Shown: piece by piece, positions 1 to 6,756 of the stretch
How positions within the stretch are numbered: position 1 is the first letter of the stretch
How the letters are laid out: each line of letters begins with the position of its first letter
NCBI GenBank assembly: GCA_027335515.1
Contig: DAHWHT010000307.1
Span: forward strand, 1 to 11,377
Length of the DNA: 11,377 bases
Source: Clostridia bacterium
Lineage (GTDB): Bacteria; Bacillota_E; RBS10-35; JAJYVN01
Reading direction: 5' to 3'
Translations under genes and position numbers: made by a program
Notes under the pieces: generated by a model
What the model saw: the letters and a program-made list of their open reading frames with translations, nothing else
Databases searched by the model: none
What the model was told of the DNA's origin: nothing

Positions 1-78
1 CAAACGGCCCTGCTTCCACCAGCGCCAGGCGGTGACGTAGGCGATGCCTTCCCGGCGGGCCCAGTCCGACAGCTTCAT
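1..78 (-). CDS. tnpA: IS607-family serine recombinase TnpA, N-terminal fragment
   Basis: The ATG at 78 on the minus strand opens a frame that reads MKLSDWARREGIAYVTAWRW for its first 20 residues and continues WKQGRL to the window edge. This is the MerR-like helix-turn-helix start typical of IS607-family transposases: an MKLS-WAR-x-GI-Y-TAWRW pattern followed by a short basic turn. In this family the DNA-binding domain precedes the serine recombinase catalytic domain, which would lie outside the window, so only 26 of roughly 190-220 residues are visible. The enzyme acts on the element ends in the cytoplasm to excise and insert the IS. No strong ribosome binding site is visible upstream; the nearest candidate is a weak CTGGGTCT. 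The family call rests on recognition of this short N-terminus, which is distinctive. Confidence 0.75.
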   Translation of the reverse strand, partial: MKLSDWARREGIAYVTAWRWWKQGRL

Positions 79-108
79 AGACCCAGCAAAGCACATATTT
101 GCGTATAT

Positions 109-141
109 ATGACTATGATCTCGTGAGCAGTTGGCTACCCC
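109..141 (-). repeat. 33-bp terminal repeat, left copy
   Basis: Read on the minus strand, this segment begins GGGGTAGCCAACTGCT and ends CATAGTCAT. It matches 11259-11291 read on the plus strand at 31 of 33 positions; the differences are at repeat positions 17 (C/G) and 25 (C/T). The similarity stops abruptly on the inner side in both copies. I read it as the end of the insertion sequence. The terminal GG-rich run agrees with the GG core dinucleotide known for IS607-type serine transposases. Confidence 0.75.
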
Positions 142-211
142 GCCGGCACGCGCTGGCCGTCCCCCGACCTTCCCCGCCGCGAGCCGTGGTGGTACGGTGC
201 GGCAGGGACTT

Positions 212-226
212 GGCCGCGGCGCGGCC
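212..226. promoter_or_regulatory. GC-only palindrome upstream of the MarR gene
   Basis: There is a perfect inverted repeat, GGCCGCG, one central base, then CGCGGCC, ending 15 bases before the MarR-type start codon. MarR proteins commonly bind palindromes at their own promoters, so this could be an operator. It could equally be a chance palindrome in very GC-rich DNA, since no promoter is recognisable around it. The stretch 142-241 otherwise shows nothing except a G-rich ribosome binding region (about 228-237). Confidence 0.25.
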
Positions 227-241
227 GAGGGGGGGGCGCGG

Positions 242-673
242 ATGCGGCGGCGCACGGTGCGGCTCGGCCGGGGACACCTGGGCCCCCACACACCGACCCA
301 GGCCGACTTCGCGGCGCAGGCGCGCTTCCGCCACCGCCTGCGCCGCTTCCTGCACTTCAGCGAGCATCTTGCCCGGCGGCACGGTGTGACCCCGGCGCAA
401 CACCAACTGCTGCTGGCCGTGCGCGGCAGCCGCGCCGGGTGGCTCGGCATCGGCGCCATCGCCACCCAGCTGCTGATCCGCCACCACAGCGCCGTCGGTC
501 TTGTGGACCGCGCCGTCCGCGACGGCCTGGTCCACAAGATCGTCGACCAAAGCGACCAGCGGCGGGTGCAGGTGCACCTGACCGCCCGCGGCCGCCGCCT
601 CATCCTCCTGCTGACCGCCGCACACCGCCGCCGCCTGGCGCGGCTGTGGCTGCGGGTGCCACACCCCCGCTGA
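242..673 (+). CDS. MarR-family winged-helix transcriptional regulator
   Basis: This 143-residue protein matches the usual MarR length (about 140-150). It has an N-terminal helical dimerisation segment (about 21-60, including ARFRHRLRRFLHFSEHLARR). A helix-turn-helix follows (about 69-91, IGAIATQLLIRHHSAVGLVD). Next is a wing with the typical D-xx-RR-x-x-V-x-LT pattern (SDQRRVQVHLT, about 104-114), and then a C-terminal basic helix. I chose ATG242 because a G-rich ribosome binding stretch precedes it and the family-like sequence begins soon after. Earlier in-frame starts, such as TTG131, lie in the insertion sequence end. MarR proteins bind palindromic operators and release them on ligand binding. 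The downstream MFS transporter and hydrolases are its likely targets. The ligand cannot be told from sequence. Confidence 0.8.
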   Translation: MRRRTVRLGRGHLGPHTPTQADFAAQARFRHRLRRFLHFSEHLARRHGVTPAQHQLLLAVRGSRAGWLGIGAIATQLLIRHHSAVGLVDRAVRDGLVHKIVDQSDQRRVQVHLTARGRRLILLLTAAHRRRLARLWLRVPHPR

Positions 674-859
674 GGCGGGCGGCGGCAGGCGGAGGACCGA
701 GGGTGCGGAAGCAGCACGACGTCTGGCGGAGCGAAATGCCGCCACGTCCCCGGTGGAAGGCGGTCGGGCATCACGGTCAACGGAGCAACACCGCTGCGGG
801 GCACAGGGGACCGGCCCGCTTCCGGACGGCGGCGGCCGACGCCCGACCGCGGCACCCTC
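674..859 (+). other. 185-bp gap between regulator and transporter, with an out-of-frame SD/GTG
   Basis: No clear promoter is visible here. A strong Shine-Dalgarno GGAGG (691-695) sits seven bases before GTG at 703-705. That start reads in a different frame (703 frame: MRKQHDVWRSEMPPRPRW...) from the MFS body, which is open in the 860 frame back through this region but has no ATG or GTG in it. Possible explanations are an unrecognised leader peptide, a frameshift separating the true MFS start from its body, or coincidence. Confidence 0.3.
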
Positions 860-1987
860 TTGATCTATGCGATCGCAACCCTGTTCAACGTGGCCATGAT
901 GTTTCTGGGGCTGCTGGTACCGCTGGCACTCCTGCGCCTGCACATGCATCCGGCCGCGCTGGGCCTGGTCGTCGCCCTGCCCGCGGCCCTGCTCTTTGCG
1001 CTGCGCTGGTACGCGGGCCGCGCCACCGACCGCTTCGGGGCGCGCGCCGTGCTGGTGGCCGGGACGGCGCTCTTCGCCTCCGGTGCGTTGGTGCTGTGGC
1101 GCATCCCCAATCTGGGAGGCATCCTCGCCGGCCAGGTGCTGACCGGTGCCGGCCGGGCGGCCTTCCTGCCGGCCACCCAGGCCCAGCTGTATGCGGGCCG
1201 CGACCGCGGATCCGTCGCCCGCCGCGCGTCCGCCTTCAACGCCGCGGTCGGCGGCGGGGCGACGGTCGGCGCGGTGCTGGCCGGAGCGGTCCAGGGCGGG
1301 GGGCTCGCGGTGAGCGCCCTGGTCCTGCTGCTGGTCGCGACCACCGCGGTGGTCGCCGCGCTGCTGCTGCCGTCGCGCCCCGCGCGTGCCGCGACGGCCG
1401 TCGACGCCCCCGGCGGGCGGCTGTGGCGGCGGCTCGCCCCGGCGTCGCTGCTGGCGTTCGTCTCCGCCCTGCCGTTTGTGCTCATCGGCTCCTTCTATCC
1501 GGTCTTCGGCCACGACCTCGGGATGTCCGCACCCGCCCTCGGGGTGGTCGACGGGTTGCGCGGTATCGCCCTGATCGGCGCCGGCCTGACGTTCGGCCTG
1601 CTGCTGGCGCGCATGGGCCGCATCCGCCTGGCGCAGACCTCCCTCCTGCTGATGGCGGCGGCGGTGGCCATCACCCCGTGGACGGGCGGCATCCTGACCC
1701 TGGGGACGGCCGTCCTGGCGGCCAACGTCGCCGGGGCCTGGGTGTTCAACGAGGCGACGCTGCAGGTCGTGGACCGGGCACGGCCGGAGGAGCTCGGCAC
1801 CGCCTTCGCCGTAAGCGGCACCGCCTGGAGCCTGTCGCTGCTGCTGGCGCCGGCCGCGCTCGGACTTGTGGCACAACACCTCGGCGTGGCCGCGACCTTC
1901 TGGGCCTGCGCCAGCGTGACCGGCTGCACCCTGGCGCTCTGGGTGGCGGCCCGGCCGATCCGCCGTCCCGATGCGGCAGGGCCCTGA
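860..1987 (+). CDS. MFS transporter, 12-helix major facilitator superfamily
   Basis: As placed, this is a 375-residue, very hydrophobic protein with about 12 membrane segments. Helix 1 is at about 2-25, helix 2 at about 33-51, helices 3-6 span about 64-170, and helices 7-12 span about 190-365. The loop between helices 2 and 3 reads GRATDRFGAR (about 53-62), the MFS motif A signature (G-x-x-x-D-R-x-G-x-R). The start is uncertain. TTG860 is the first usable in-frame start and has no good ribosome binding site, and the best SD/GTG upstream (691-705) is in another frame. Helix 1 begins immediately at this start, so a few N-terminal residues may be missing. The gene sits between a MarR regulator and two sulfatase-like hydrolases, with the first hydrolase starting 53 bp after its stop. 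Import of their substrate or export of a product is the natural inference; substrate is unknown. Confidence 0.8.
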   Translation: MIYAIATLFNVAMMFLGLLVPLALLRLHMHPAALGLVVALPAALLFALRWYAGRATDRFGARAVLVAGTALFASGALVLWRIPNLGGILAGQVLTGAGRAAFLPATQAQLYAGRDRGSVARRASAFNAAVGGGATVGAVLAGAVQGGGLAVSALVLLLVATTAVVAALLLPSRPARAATAVDAPGGRLWRRLAPASLLAFVSALPFVLIGSFYPVFGHDLGMSAPALGVVDGLRGIALIGAGLTFGLLLARMGRIRLAQTSLLLMAAAVAITPWTGGILTLGTAVLAANVAGAWVFNEATLQVVDRARPEELGTAFAVSGTAWSLSLLLAPAALGLVAQHLGVAATFWACASVTGCTLALWVAARPIRRPDAAGP

Positions 1988-2040
1988 TCCGGCGCGCGGA
2001 AAGCGAAGGCGTGGCCTTTGGCCCAAAGGGGTGAGCCGCG

Positions 2041-3441
2041 ATGCGCCGACCGAACATCCTGATCCTCTACACAGACCAGCAGCGATGGGATGCCCTCGGG
2101 GTGGAGGGAAACCCCGACATCGTCACGCCGCACCTGGACGCCCTGGCGCGATCCGGCGTGCGATTCACCCACCACTTCGTCCAGAGCCCCGTCTGCATGC
2201 CCAGCCGCGCCAGCATGCTGACCGGACGCTACCCGGCCTCGATCGGCGTCCAACACATGGGGGTGCCGCTACCTGCCGACACGGTGACGCTGCCGCGGTT
2301 GCTGCGCAACTACGGCTACTTCTCCGCGAACATCGGCAAGTTGCACTTCCTACCGCACGCCAACCGCGACCACCGCGAGCCCCACCCGGACTACGGCTTC
2401 GACCAGCTGGAGATCTCCGACGAACCCGGCTGCTACACGGACGCCTACCGGGCGTGGGTGCGCCACAAGTCCCCCGAGCACCTCGACGACATCAGCCTCG
2501 GCCTGCCGCCCGCAACCCAGACCTGGCAGCGGGCGATGGGCTGGCGCGACGAGATCCGCCACCCCGAGGAACGCTTCCCGCACCGGCCCCTGGCCTTCCG
2601 GGGTCCAGACGACCTGAGCCACACGGCGTTCGTGGCCGAACAGTCCCTGGCGTTCCTGCGGGCGCAGCGCGACCGCCCCTTTTTGTGCATCGCCGGCTTC
2701 TACTCCCCCCACTCCCCCTGGGTGGCCCCGCAGCGCTTCCTGGACCTCTATGACCCGGCGCGCTTCACCCTGCCCCCCTTTCCCGCCGGGTTGCAGGGGC
2801 GCCGCGAAACCAGCCACTGCGGCGACGCGGATCTGCGCGCCGCGCGCCACGGCTACTACGGCATGGTGAGCGAGGTCGACCACCACGTCGGCCGCATCCT
2901 GGCCGAGCTGGACGCGCTGGGACTCGCGCAGAACACCATCGTGGTCTTCACCTCGGACCACGGCGAGTGGCTGGGCGAGCACCTGCGCTATGGCAAGGGC
3001 CATCCGGCGCACGATTGCGTCAGCCGGGTGCCGCTGCTGGTGCGCTGGCCCGCCGGCGGCGTCGCGGCCGGACGCTGCGTCTCCCAGTTCGCGGAAGCGG
3101 TCGACCTCGTACCCACCCTGCTGGAGGGCGCGGGCATCCCGCTGCCCGGCGAGCTGCAGGGCCACTCCCTGCTTTCGGCCCTGCGCGGCGAACCGCATGC
3201 CGGCCGCGACTCGGCGCTGACCGAGCACGTGGGGTGGAAAACCCTGCGCACCGCGCGCCACCGCTACCTCTGCCACGCCGACGGCCGCGAGGCGCTCTAT
3301 GACCTGGAGGCGGACCCGCTGGGCTATGCCGAGGTCACCGACGACCCGGCCCACCACGACGCGCTGGCCGCCTGCCGCCACCTGCTGCTGCGCCGGCTGC
3401 TGGAACGGGAGCGGCCCCTGCCCCGGACGTGGACCTACTGA
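2041..3441 (+). CDS. Sulfatase-family hydrolase, cytoplasmic, CxPSR type
   Basis: This 466-residue protein of the alkaline phosphatase/sulfatase superfamily begins MRRPNILILYTDQQRWDALG. D12 and Q13 are the usual first metal ligands. The activation motif CMPSRASMLTG starts at Cys52. In type I sulfatases this cysteine is converted to formylglycine, the catalytic nucleophile. The second metal cluster is TSDHGEWLGEH, with D306 and H307, and a KGHP motif follows. The C-terminal region (ALYDLEADP, about 419-427) is the usual sulfatase tail. There is no signal peptide, so the enzyme should work in the cytoplasm. AAAGGGGTGA precedes ATG2041. It hydrolyses sulfate esters, though close relatives cleave phosphonate or phosphate diesters, so the substrate is open. 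It follows the MFS gene and precedes a second hydrolase by 43 bp, probably as one operon. Confidence 0.88.
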   Translation: MRRPNILILYTDQQRWDALGVEGNPDIVTPHLDALARSGVRFTHHFVQSPVCMPSRASMLTGRYPASIGVQHMGVPLPADTVTLPRLLRNYGYFSANIGKLHFLPHANRDHREPHPDYGFDQLEISDEPGCYTDAYRAWVRHKSPEHLDDISLGLPPATQTWQRAMGWRDEIRHPEERFPHRPLAFRGPDDLSHTAFVAEQSLAFLRAQRDRPFLCIAGFYSPHSPWVAPQRFLDLYDPARFTLPPFPAGLQGRRETSHCGDADLRAARHGYYGMVSEVDHHVGRILAELDALGLAQNTIVVFTSDHGEWLGEHLRYGKGHPAHDCVSRVPLLVRWPAGGVAAGRCVSQFAEAVDLVPTLLEGAGIPLPGELQGHSLLSALRGEPHAGRDSALTEHVGWKTLRTARHRYLCHADGREALYDLEADPLGYAEVTDDPAHHDALAACRHLLLRRLLERERPLPRTWTY

Positions 3442-3484
3442 CCCCGGGCGGACCGCATCCGTACCCAACAAAGCGCGAAGGGGG

Positions 3485-4933
3485 ATGGCGACGACGGCCG
3501 CGCGCAACGTGCTTTGGATCATGTGCGACCAGTTGACCTGGCTCTCGCTGGCGGCATACGGGGGCCCCCACGCCGTCGCCACGCCGGCGATCGACCGGCT
3601 GGCGCGCGAGGGCATGGTGCTGGAGCGCTGCTACACGCCAAGCCCCGTATGCGTACCGGCGCGCTTTGCGACCCTGAGCGGCCTGTATCCACACCGGACC
3701 GGCTGCACGGGGAACGCCACGCCGCTGCCGTGGCGCGTTCGCACCGCCGCCCACCACTTCGGCGCCCAGGGCCGGCTCACCGGCTTCGTCGGCAAGATGC
3801 ACCCGGTGGATCCCCAGACCCACGGCTTTGACCTGCTGGTCGATTTCGGCCACTACTACGACTACCTCGGCCCGAAGACGTCCGTATTCGCCCGCGGCAT
3901 GGGCGCCGACGACTCCGGCTCCGGGGTGCCCTGGATGGAGACCTACACCAACCGCCGCAGCCCCTGGCGCGATCGACCGGCGCCGCCCGCGGAGGCGGAA
4001 CTCCTGGAGGAGGCCGACCATCCCGACGCCTTCTTCGCCCGCGAGGCGGGGCGCTTCCTGCGCCAGTGCGGCGGCGGCCGCGAGCCCAACGGCTTTTTCC
4101 TGTTCGTCTCGTTCCTGCGCCCCCACCGTCCCTTCGCCGCGCCGGCCCAGGTTGCCGCCCGCCACCGTCCGGAGGCGGTGCGGTTGCGGCCCCCGCCGGA
4201 CGGCTACCACCTGGAGCAGGTCCCCGCCGCGGCCCGCCGCCGCGCCCTGCCCGGGGCGTTCACGCCGGAGGGCGACGCCGCCGCCCGGAGCTGGATCGCC
4301 GAATACAGCGCCAACGTCGAGCATGTGGACGCCTGCGTCGGCCAGGTCCTGGACGCCCTGGACGAGGCGGGCCTGACCCAAGACACCCTGGTCGCCTTCA
4401 TGGCCGACCACGGCGAGATGCTCTATGACCACGGGCTGGTGGCAAAGTTCACCTTCTTTGAGGCCTCCGGTCGCGTGCCGTGCATCCTGCGCGGCCCGGG
4501 GGTGCCGGCGGGATCGCGGCTCGCCCCGGTCACCGACCTCACCGACCTGCTGCCCACGAGTCTGGAGGCGGCGGGGCTGCCGCCGGTGGCGGGATTGGAC
4601 GGGAGCAGCCTCTGGGGCGCCTGCGGCGGCGGCGACCGCCCGCCCAAGGGGTATGCGGTGGGATCGCTCGGGCTGGACGGCCGCCACCCGATGTACATGC
4701 TGCGGCAGGGCAGGTGGAAGTATAACCGTTACGCCGGCGGTGAACAGGAACTGTACGACCTGGAAGCGGACCCCGGCGAATGGCGGAACCGCGCGGGCGA
4801 CCCGACGGCCGCAGCGGTGCTGCGGGAGCTGGATGCCGCCCTGGACGCCCGGATCGGCGCGGAGGCCGCCCGCTGTCAGCGCGAGGGGGTCGCACTGCCG
4901 GCGGCGGAGGCGGCCCGCGCCGGCGCGCTCTAG
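3485..4933 (+). CDS. Second sulfatase-family hydrolase, CxPAR type
   Basis: This 482-residue paralogue of the same superfamily begins MATTAARNVLWIMCDQLTWL, with D15 and Q16 as metal ligands. The activation motif is PVCVPARFATLSG with Cys56. It therefore has C-x-P-A-R, where alanine replaces the common serine while the essential Cys, Pro and Arg remain. The GKMHPVDPQTHGFD block and the ADHGEML cluster (D308, H309) supply further active-site residues. ELYDLEADPGEWRN near the C-terminus is the standard tail. I chose ATG3485 because GAAGGGGG lies directly upstream and the conserved strand starts six residues in; the longer in-frame extension overlaps the first sulfatase and is not family-like. 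No signal peptide is present. Divergence from the upstream enzyme suggests a different or successive step on one substrate, such as removal of a second ester group. Confidence 0.87.
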   Translation: MATTAARNVLWIMCDQLTWLSLAAYGGPHAVATPAIDRLAREGMVLERCYTPSPVCVPARFATLSGLYPHRTGCTGNATPLPWRVRTAAHHFGAQGRLTGFVGKMHPVDPQTHGFDLLVDFGHYYDYLGPKTSVFARGMGADDSGSGVPWMETYTNRRSPWRDRPAPPAEAELLEEADHPDAFFAREAGRFLRQCGGGREPNGFFLFVSFLRPHRPFAAPAQVAARHRPEAVRLRPPPDGYHLEQVPAAARRRALPGAFTPEGDAAARSWIAEYSANVEHVDACVGQVLDALDEAGLTQDTLVAFMADHGEMLYDHGLVAKFTFFEASGRVPCILRGPGVPAGSRLAPVTDLTDLLPTSLEAAGLPPVAGLDGSSLWGACGGGDRPPKGYAVGSLGLDGRHPMYMLRQGRWKYNRYAGGEQELYDLEADPGEWRNRAGDPTAAAVLRELDAALDARIGAEAARCQREGVALPAAEAARAGAL

Positions 4934-4964
4934 CGCTGGCCTACGGCGGCGCGGCCTGCGGTGA

Positions 4965-4994
4965 TGGACGCTCCCGCACGCGCGGTGCTAGGAT
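4965..4994 (+). promoter_or_regulatory. Candidate sigma-70-like promoter for the cytochrome b operon
   Basis: TGGACG (4965-4970) and TAGGAT (4989-4994) are separated by 18 bases in the 104-bp gap between the second sulfatase and the 60-aa membrane protein. Each hexamer matches its consensus at four of six positions. A transcript would start near 5001 and give a leader of about 37 bases containing GGGAGGAGGA (5020-5029). The separate start suggests the cytochrome genes are an independent transcription unit, but no terminator is obvious after the sulfatase. Confidence 0.4.
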
Positions 4995-5037
4995 CTGGGC
5001 AGCGGACCCATGCCCCCACGGGAGGAGGACTCCGCAC

Positions 5038-5220
5038 ATGGCCGCTGCGGCGCCGCACTACATACGCTGGGGCGTCCTTTTCATCACCGTGCCGAATCTG
5101 ATCGTGCTCTGCCTGATGTTCGCGGTGTTTGCGGCGGCCGTCGCCCTGCGGCTGCCCGCGCATCCGCACGGCCCCCGCGTAGACGCGGCTCCACCGAAGG
5201 AGGACGGCACGGATGCCTAA
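5038..5220 (+). CDS. Small single-helix membrane protein of the cytochrome b operon
   Basis: This is a 60-residue protein. A short N-terminus is followed by one hydrophobic helix (about 12-38, RWGVLFITVPNLIVLCLMF onward) and a proline- and charge-rich tail ending PPKEDGTDA. GGGAGGAGGA lies eight bases before ATG5038. The stop overlaps the next start by eight bases (ATGCCTAA), so translation of the two is coupled. I recognise no named family. Size, topology and position suggest a small structural or assembly subunit of the cytochrome b complex encoded downstream, comparable in kind to the one-helix subunits of b6f and bc complexes, but there is no sequence match to support homology. There is no haem motif; its single cysteine (about residue 26) is within the helix. 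Confidence 0.7.
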   Translation: MAAAAPHYIRWGVLFITVPNLIVLCLMFAVFAAAVALRLPAHPHGPRVDAAPPKEDGTDA

Positions 5221-5830
5221 CCTCACCGGACGACTGCGGCGCTGGCTGGCGGCCGCGATCCCCGGCGAAGACCTCCTGCCCGAAGAACTGCCAGAGTATG
5301 TGCGCTCATACGTGTACATGTTCGGCTCGCTCACCCTGGGGTCCTTCGGCTGCCTCATCGCCTCCGGGATGACGCTGGCCGTCTTCGGACCCGGCTGGTG
5401 GCACACATCCGCCGTCGGCCACTACGTCAACAGCGTGCACTTCTGGAGCGTTCAGGCCTTCTTCTTCTTCATGGTGCTCCATCTGTGGGCCCAGTACCTG
5501 ATGGCCGCCTGGCGCCGCGGCCGCCGCGCCACCTGGGTGGTGGGGGCCACGACCTTTGCCGCGTCCATCCTGGCGGCCTTCACCGGCTATCTGTCGCAGC
5601 AGAACCTCGACTCGCAGTGGATCGCCGTCCAGGGCAAGGACGCCCTGAACTCGGTCGGGGTGGGCGCGTTCTTCAACCTGCTGAACTTCGGCCAGATGTA
5701 CAGCGTCCACATCGCCATCATGCCCGCCGTACTCGCCATGCTGATCACGCTGCACGTCATCCTGGTGCGGCGCCGCGGCCTGGTTCCTCCCCTGGCCGAT
5801 GACCGCGCCGGAAAGCGGGGTGGCCGATGA
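5213..5830 (+). CDS. b6-type cytochrome b (N-terminal cytochrome b/b6 domain)
   Basis: This 205-residue, four-helix membrane cytochrome has the length of cytochrome b6. Haem-ligand histidines are visible as H76 and H90 in helix B (H-x13-H, SVHFWSVQAFFFFMVLHLW) and H166 and H181 in helix D (H-x14-H, SVHIAIMPAVLAMLITLH). The x14 spacing in helix D is the b6-type mark. The loop around FTGYLSQQNLDSQW (about 123-136) lies where the quinol-site helices sit. Cys47 is in helix A, but by my alignment it is about three residues from the position of the haem c-i cysteine, so that haem is not assured. AAGGAGG precedes ATG5213. The gene overlaps the 60-aa gene before it by 8 bp and the next gene by 4 bp (ATGA). 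It should carry electrons across the membrane from quinol, but no Rieske gene is adjacent. Confidence 0.85.
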   Translation: MPNLTGRLRRWLAAAIPGEDLLPEELPEYVRSYVYMFGSLTLGSFGCLIASGMTLAVFGPGWWHTSAVGHYVNSVHFWSVQAFFFFMVLHLWAQYLMAAWRRGRRATWVVGATTFAASILAAFTGYLSQQNLDSQWIAVQGKDALNSVGVGAFFNLLNFGQMYSVHIAIMPAVLAMLITLHVILVRRRGLVPPLADDRAGKRGGR

Positions 5831-6756
5831 GCTGGGAACTGCCGTCGGATCCGCGGCCCCCGCGCCAACAGCCCTACGACATCGTGCGAGAGGCCCTGAT
5901 CGCCAGCGGCATCGTCCTGGCGTTGGTGCTCGCGCTGGCGGCCGTCTTTTCCTCCCCGGACGAGCCGCCGCTCACCATCCAGACCTTCGCCACCAGCCGG
6001 CCGCGGGCGTTCCTGCAGACGGCCCTGGGCGATCTGGACGGCAACGGCGCCATTGCCTCGTACGGCCCCCCATACAACCACGGCACCGGGTCGGTCCAGC
6101 ACGCCGGTCCGTTCGCCCCGCAGCAAATGGCCGGGGTGACCATCCCGATCCACCCGGCGACCGACTTTGTCCTCAAACCCCTCGCGGCGATGGGCAAGGT
6201 CGACCCGACGGTCGCGGCTGCCCTGGCGCAGTTCAACCGCGCCACCCCGGCGCAGCGTACGGCCTGGGAGAAGGCCTACGCCGCGGCGCTGAAGGCGGCG
6301 CGCGCCGCACACCGCAACACCGTCGCCGCCCCGGCGGCCGCCGGCCCCGTGCCCGACATGCTGGGTGGCCTGCTGCGCATGGCGCAGGTCGGCGGCCTGG
6401 ACGGCATGCTGCTGGCGAGCCACCGCTTCTATGCCACCGACTACACCCGCCCCCTGCTGTTTTTGCAAGGATCCGCCCTGGGGGCGGAGGCGGCAAAGCT
6501 GCACCTGGTGGGTCAGCAGTGGGGCATGATGAACGAGACCGGGATCTATCCGGGGGCCATCTGGCTGTGGCTGTATGCCTTCTGGTACCAGATCCCACCC
6601 TTTTCCCACTCGCCCAATGCGGACATCTACGTGGTGACCATCATGGGCACCCTCACCGGACTGCTGATCATCGCGCCGTGGCTGCCCGGGGTCAACCGCC
6701 TGCCCCGCGCCCTGCGCGTCTACCGCCTCATCTGGCGCGACTGGTACCGTTCGTGA
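5827..6756 (+). CDS. Three-helix cytochrome b partner with large extracytoplasmic insert
   Basis: This is a 309-residue protein. One helix lies at about 21-42. An extracytoplasmic segment of about 200 residues follows, then two helices at about 241-257 (GIYPGAIWLWLYAFWY) and about 267-284. It ends with a basic cytoplasmic tail, RVYRLIWRDWYRS. Three helices and the position after cytochrome b6 match subunit IV (the cytochrome b C-terminal domain). However, the PEWY quinol motif is not visible and the loop between helices 1 and 2 is greatly enlarged. There is no cysteine, so the insert cannot be a c-type cytochrome or a Rieske domain. I recall similar uncharacterised proteins next to b6-type cytochromes in high-GC Gram-positive bacteria, marked by YGPPYNHG, TRPLLFL and QWGMMNETG. 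It starts at ATGA, overlapping the b6 stop. Its function as the second half of a quinol-oxidising core is inferred. Confidence 0.65.
   Translation: MSWELPSDPRPPRQQPYDIVREALIASGIVLALVLALAAVFSSPDEPPLTIQTFATSRPRAFLQTALGDLDGNGAIASYGPPYNHGTGSVQHAGPFAPQQMAGVTIPIHPATDFVLKPLAAMGKVDPTVAAALAQFNRATPAQRTAWEKAYAAALKAARAAHRNTVAAPAAAGPVPDMLGGLLRMAQVGGLDGMLLASHRFYATDYTRPLLFLQGSALGAEAAKLHLVGQQWGMMNETGIYPGAIWLWLYAFWYQIPPFSHSPNADIYVVTIMGTLTGLLIIAPWLPGVNRLPRALRVYRLIWRDWYRS

Larger units (their letters stand above)
1..141 (-). mobile_element. IS607-type insertion sequence, upstream (tnpA-side) end, partial
   Basis: This is the terminal part of an insertion sequence that continues beyond the left edge. It contains the start of a serine-recombinase tnpA (78 down to 1) and about 60 bp of upstream end. 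The outer boundary is placed near position 141, because the last 33 bases (109-141) recur in inverted orientation at the other end of the window. A small inverted repeat, GCAAA (86-90) with TTTGC (98-102), lies between the terminal repeat and tnpA and could be a recombinase site or part of the promoter. The AT-rich stretch around 97-120 contrasts with the GC-rich surroundings. IS607 elements use a serine recombinase (TnpA), usually with TnpB. The exact end is ambiguous within the terminal run of C/G bases. Confidence 0.7.

Noticed and set aside
131..241. N-terminal extension of the MarR gene from TTG131
   Set aside because: The start lies inside the terminal repeat of the insertion sequence, and the extension is not MarR-like. 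ATG242 gives the usual family length with a ribosome binding site.
113..2026. 637-codon minus-strand open frame across the MarR and MFS genes
   Set aside because: It is a shadow frame in high-GC DNA, made of low-complexity Gly/Arg/Gln-rich sequence with no domain signature, and lies opposite two recognisable genes.
439..2034. 531-codon plus-strand frame overlapping MarR and MFS
   Set aside because: It is a +1/-1 shadow of the MFS gene, with Arg/Pro/Ala-rich composition and no helix pattern. The MFS frame shows motif A and 12 helices instead.
3299..3484. Extended start of the second sulfatase inside the first
   Set aside because: The extra 62 residues overlap the first sulfatase and do not resemble the family. 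A good ribosome binding site precedes ATG3485.
5799..6752. Long frame leading into the 75-aa gene
   Set aside because: This part is the out-of-frame shadow of the 309-aa cytochrome partner. Only the section from GTG6753 onward looks like a real gene.
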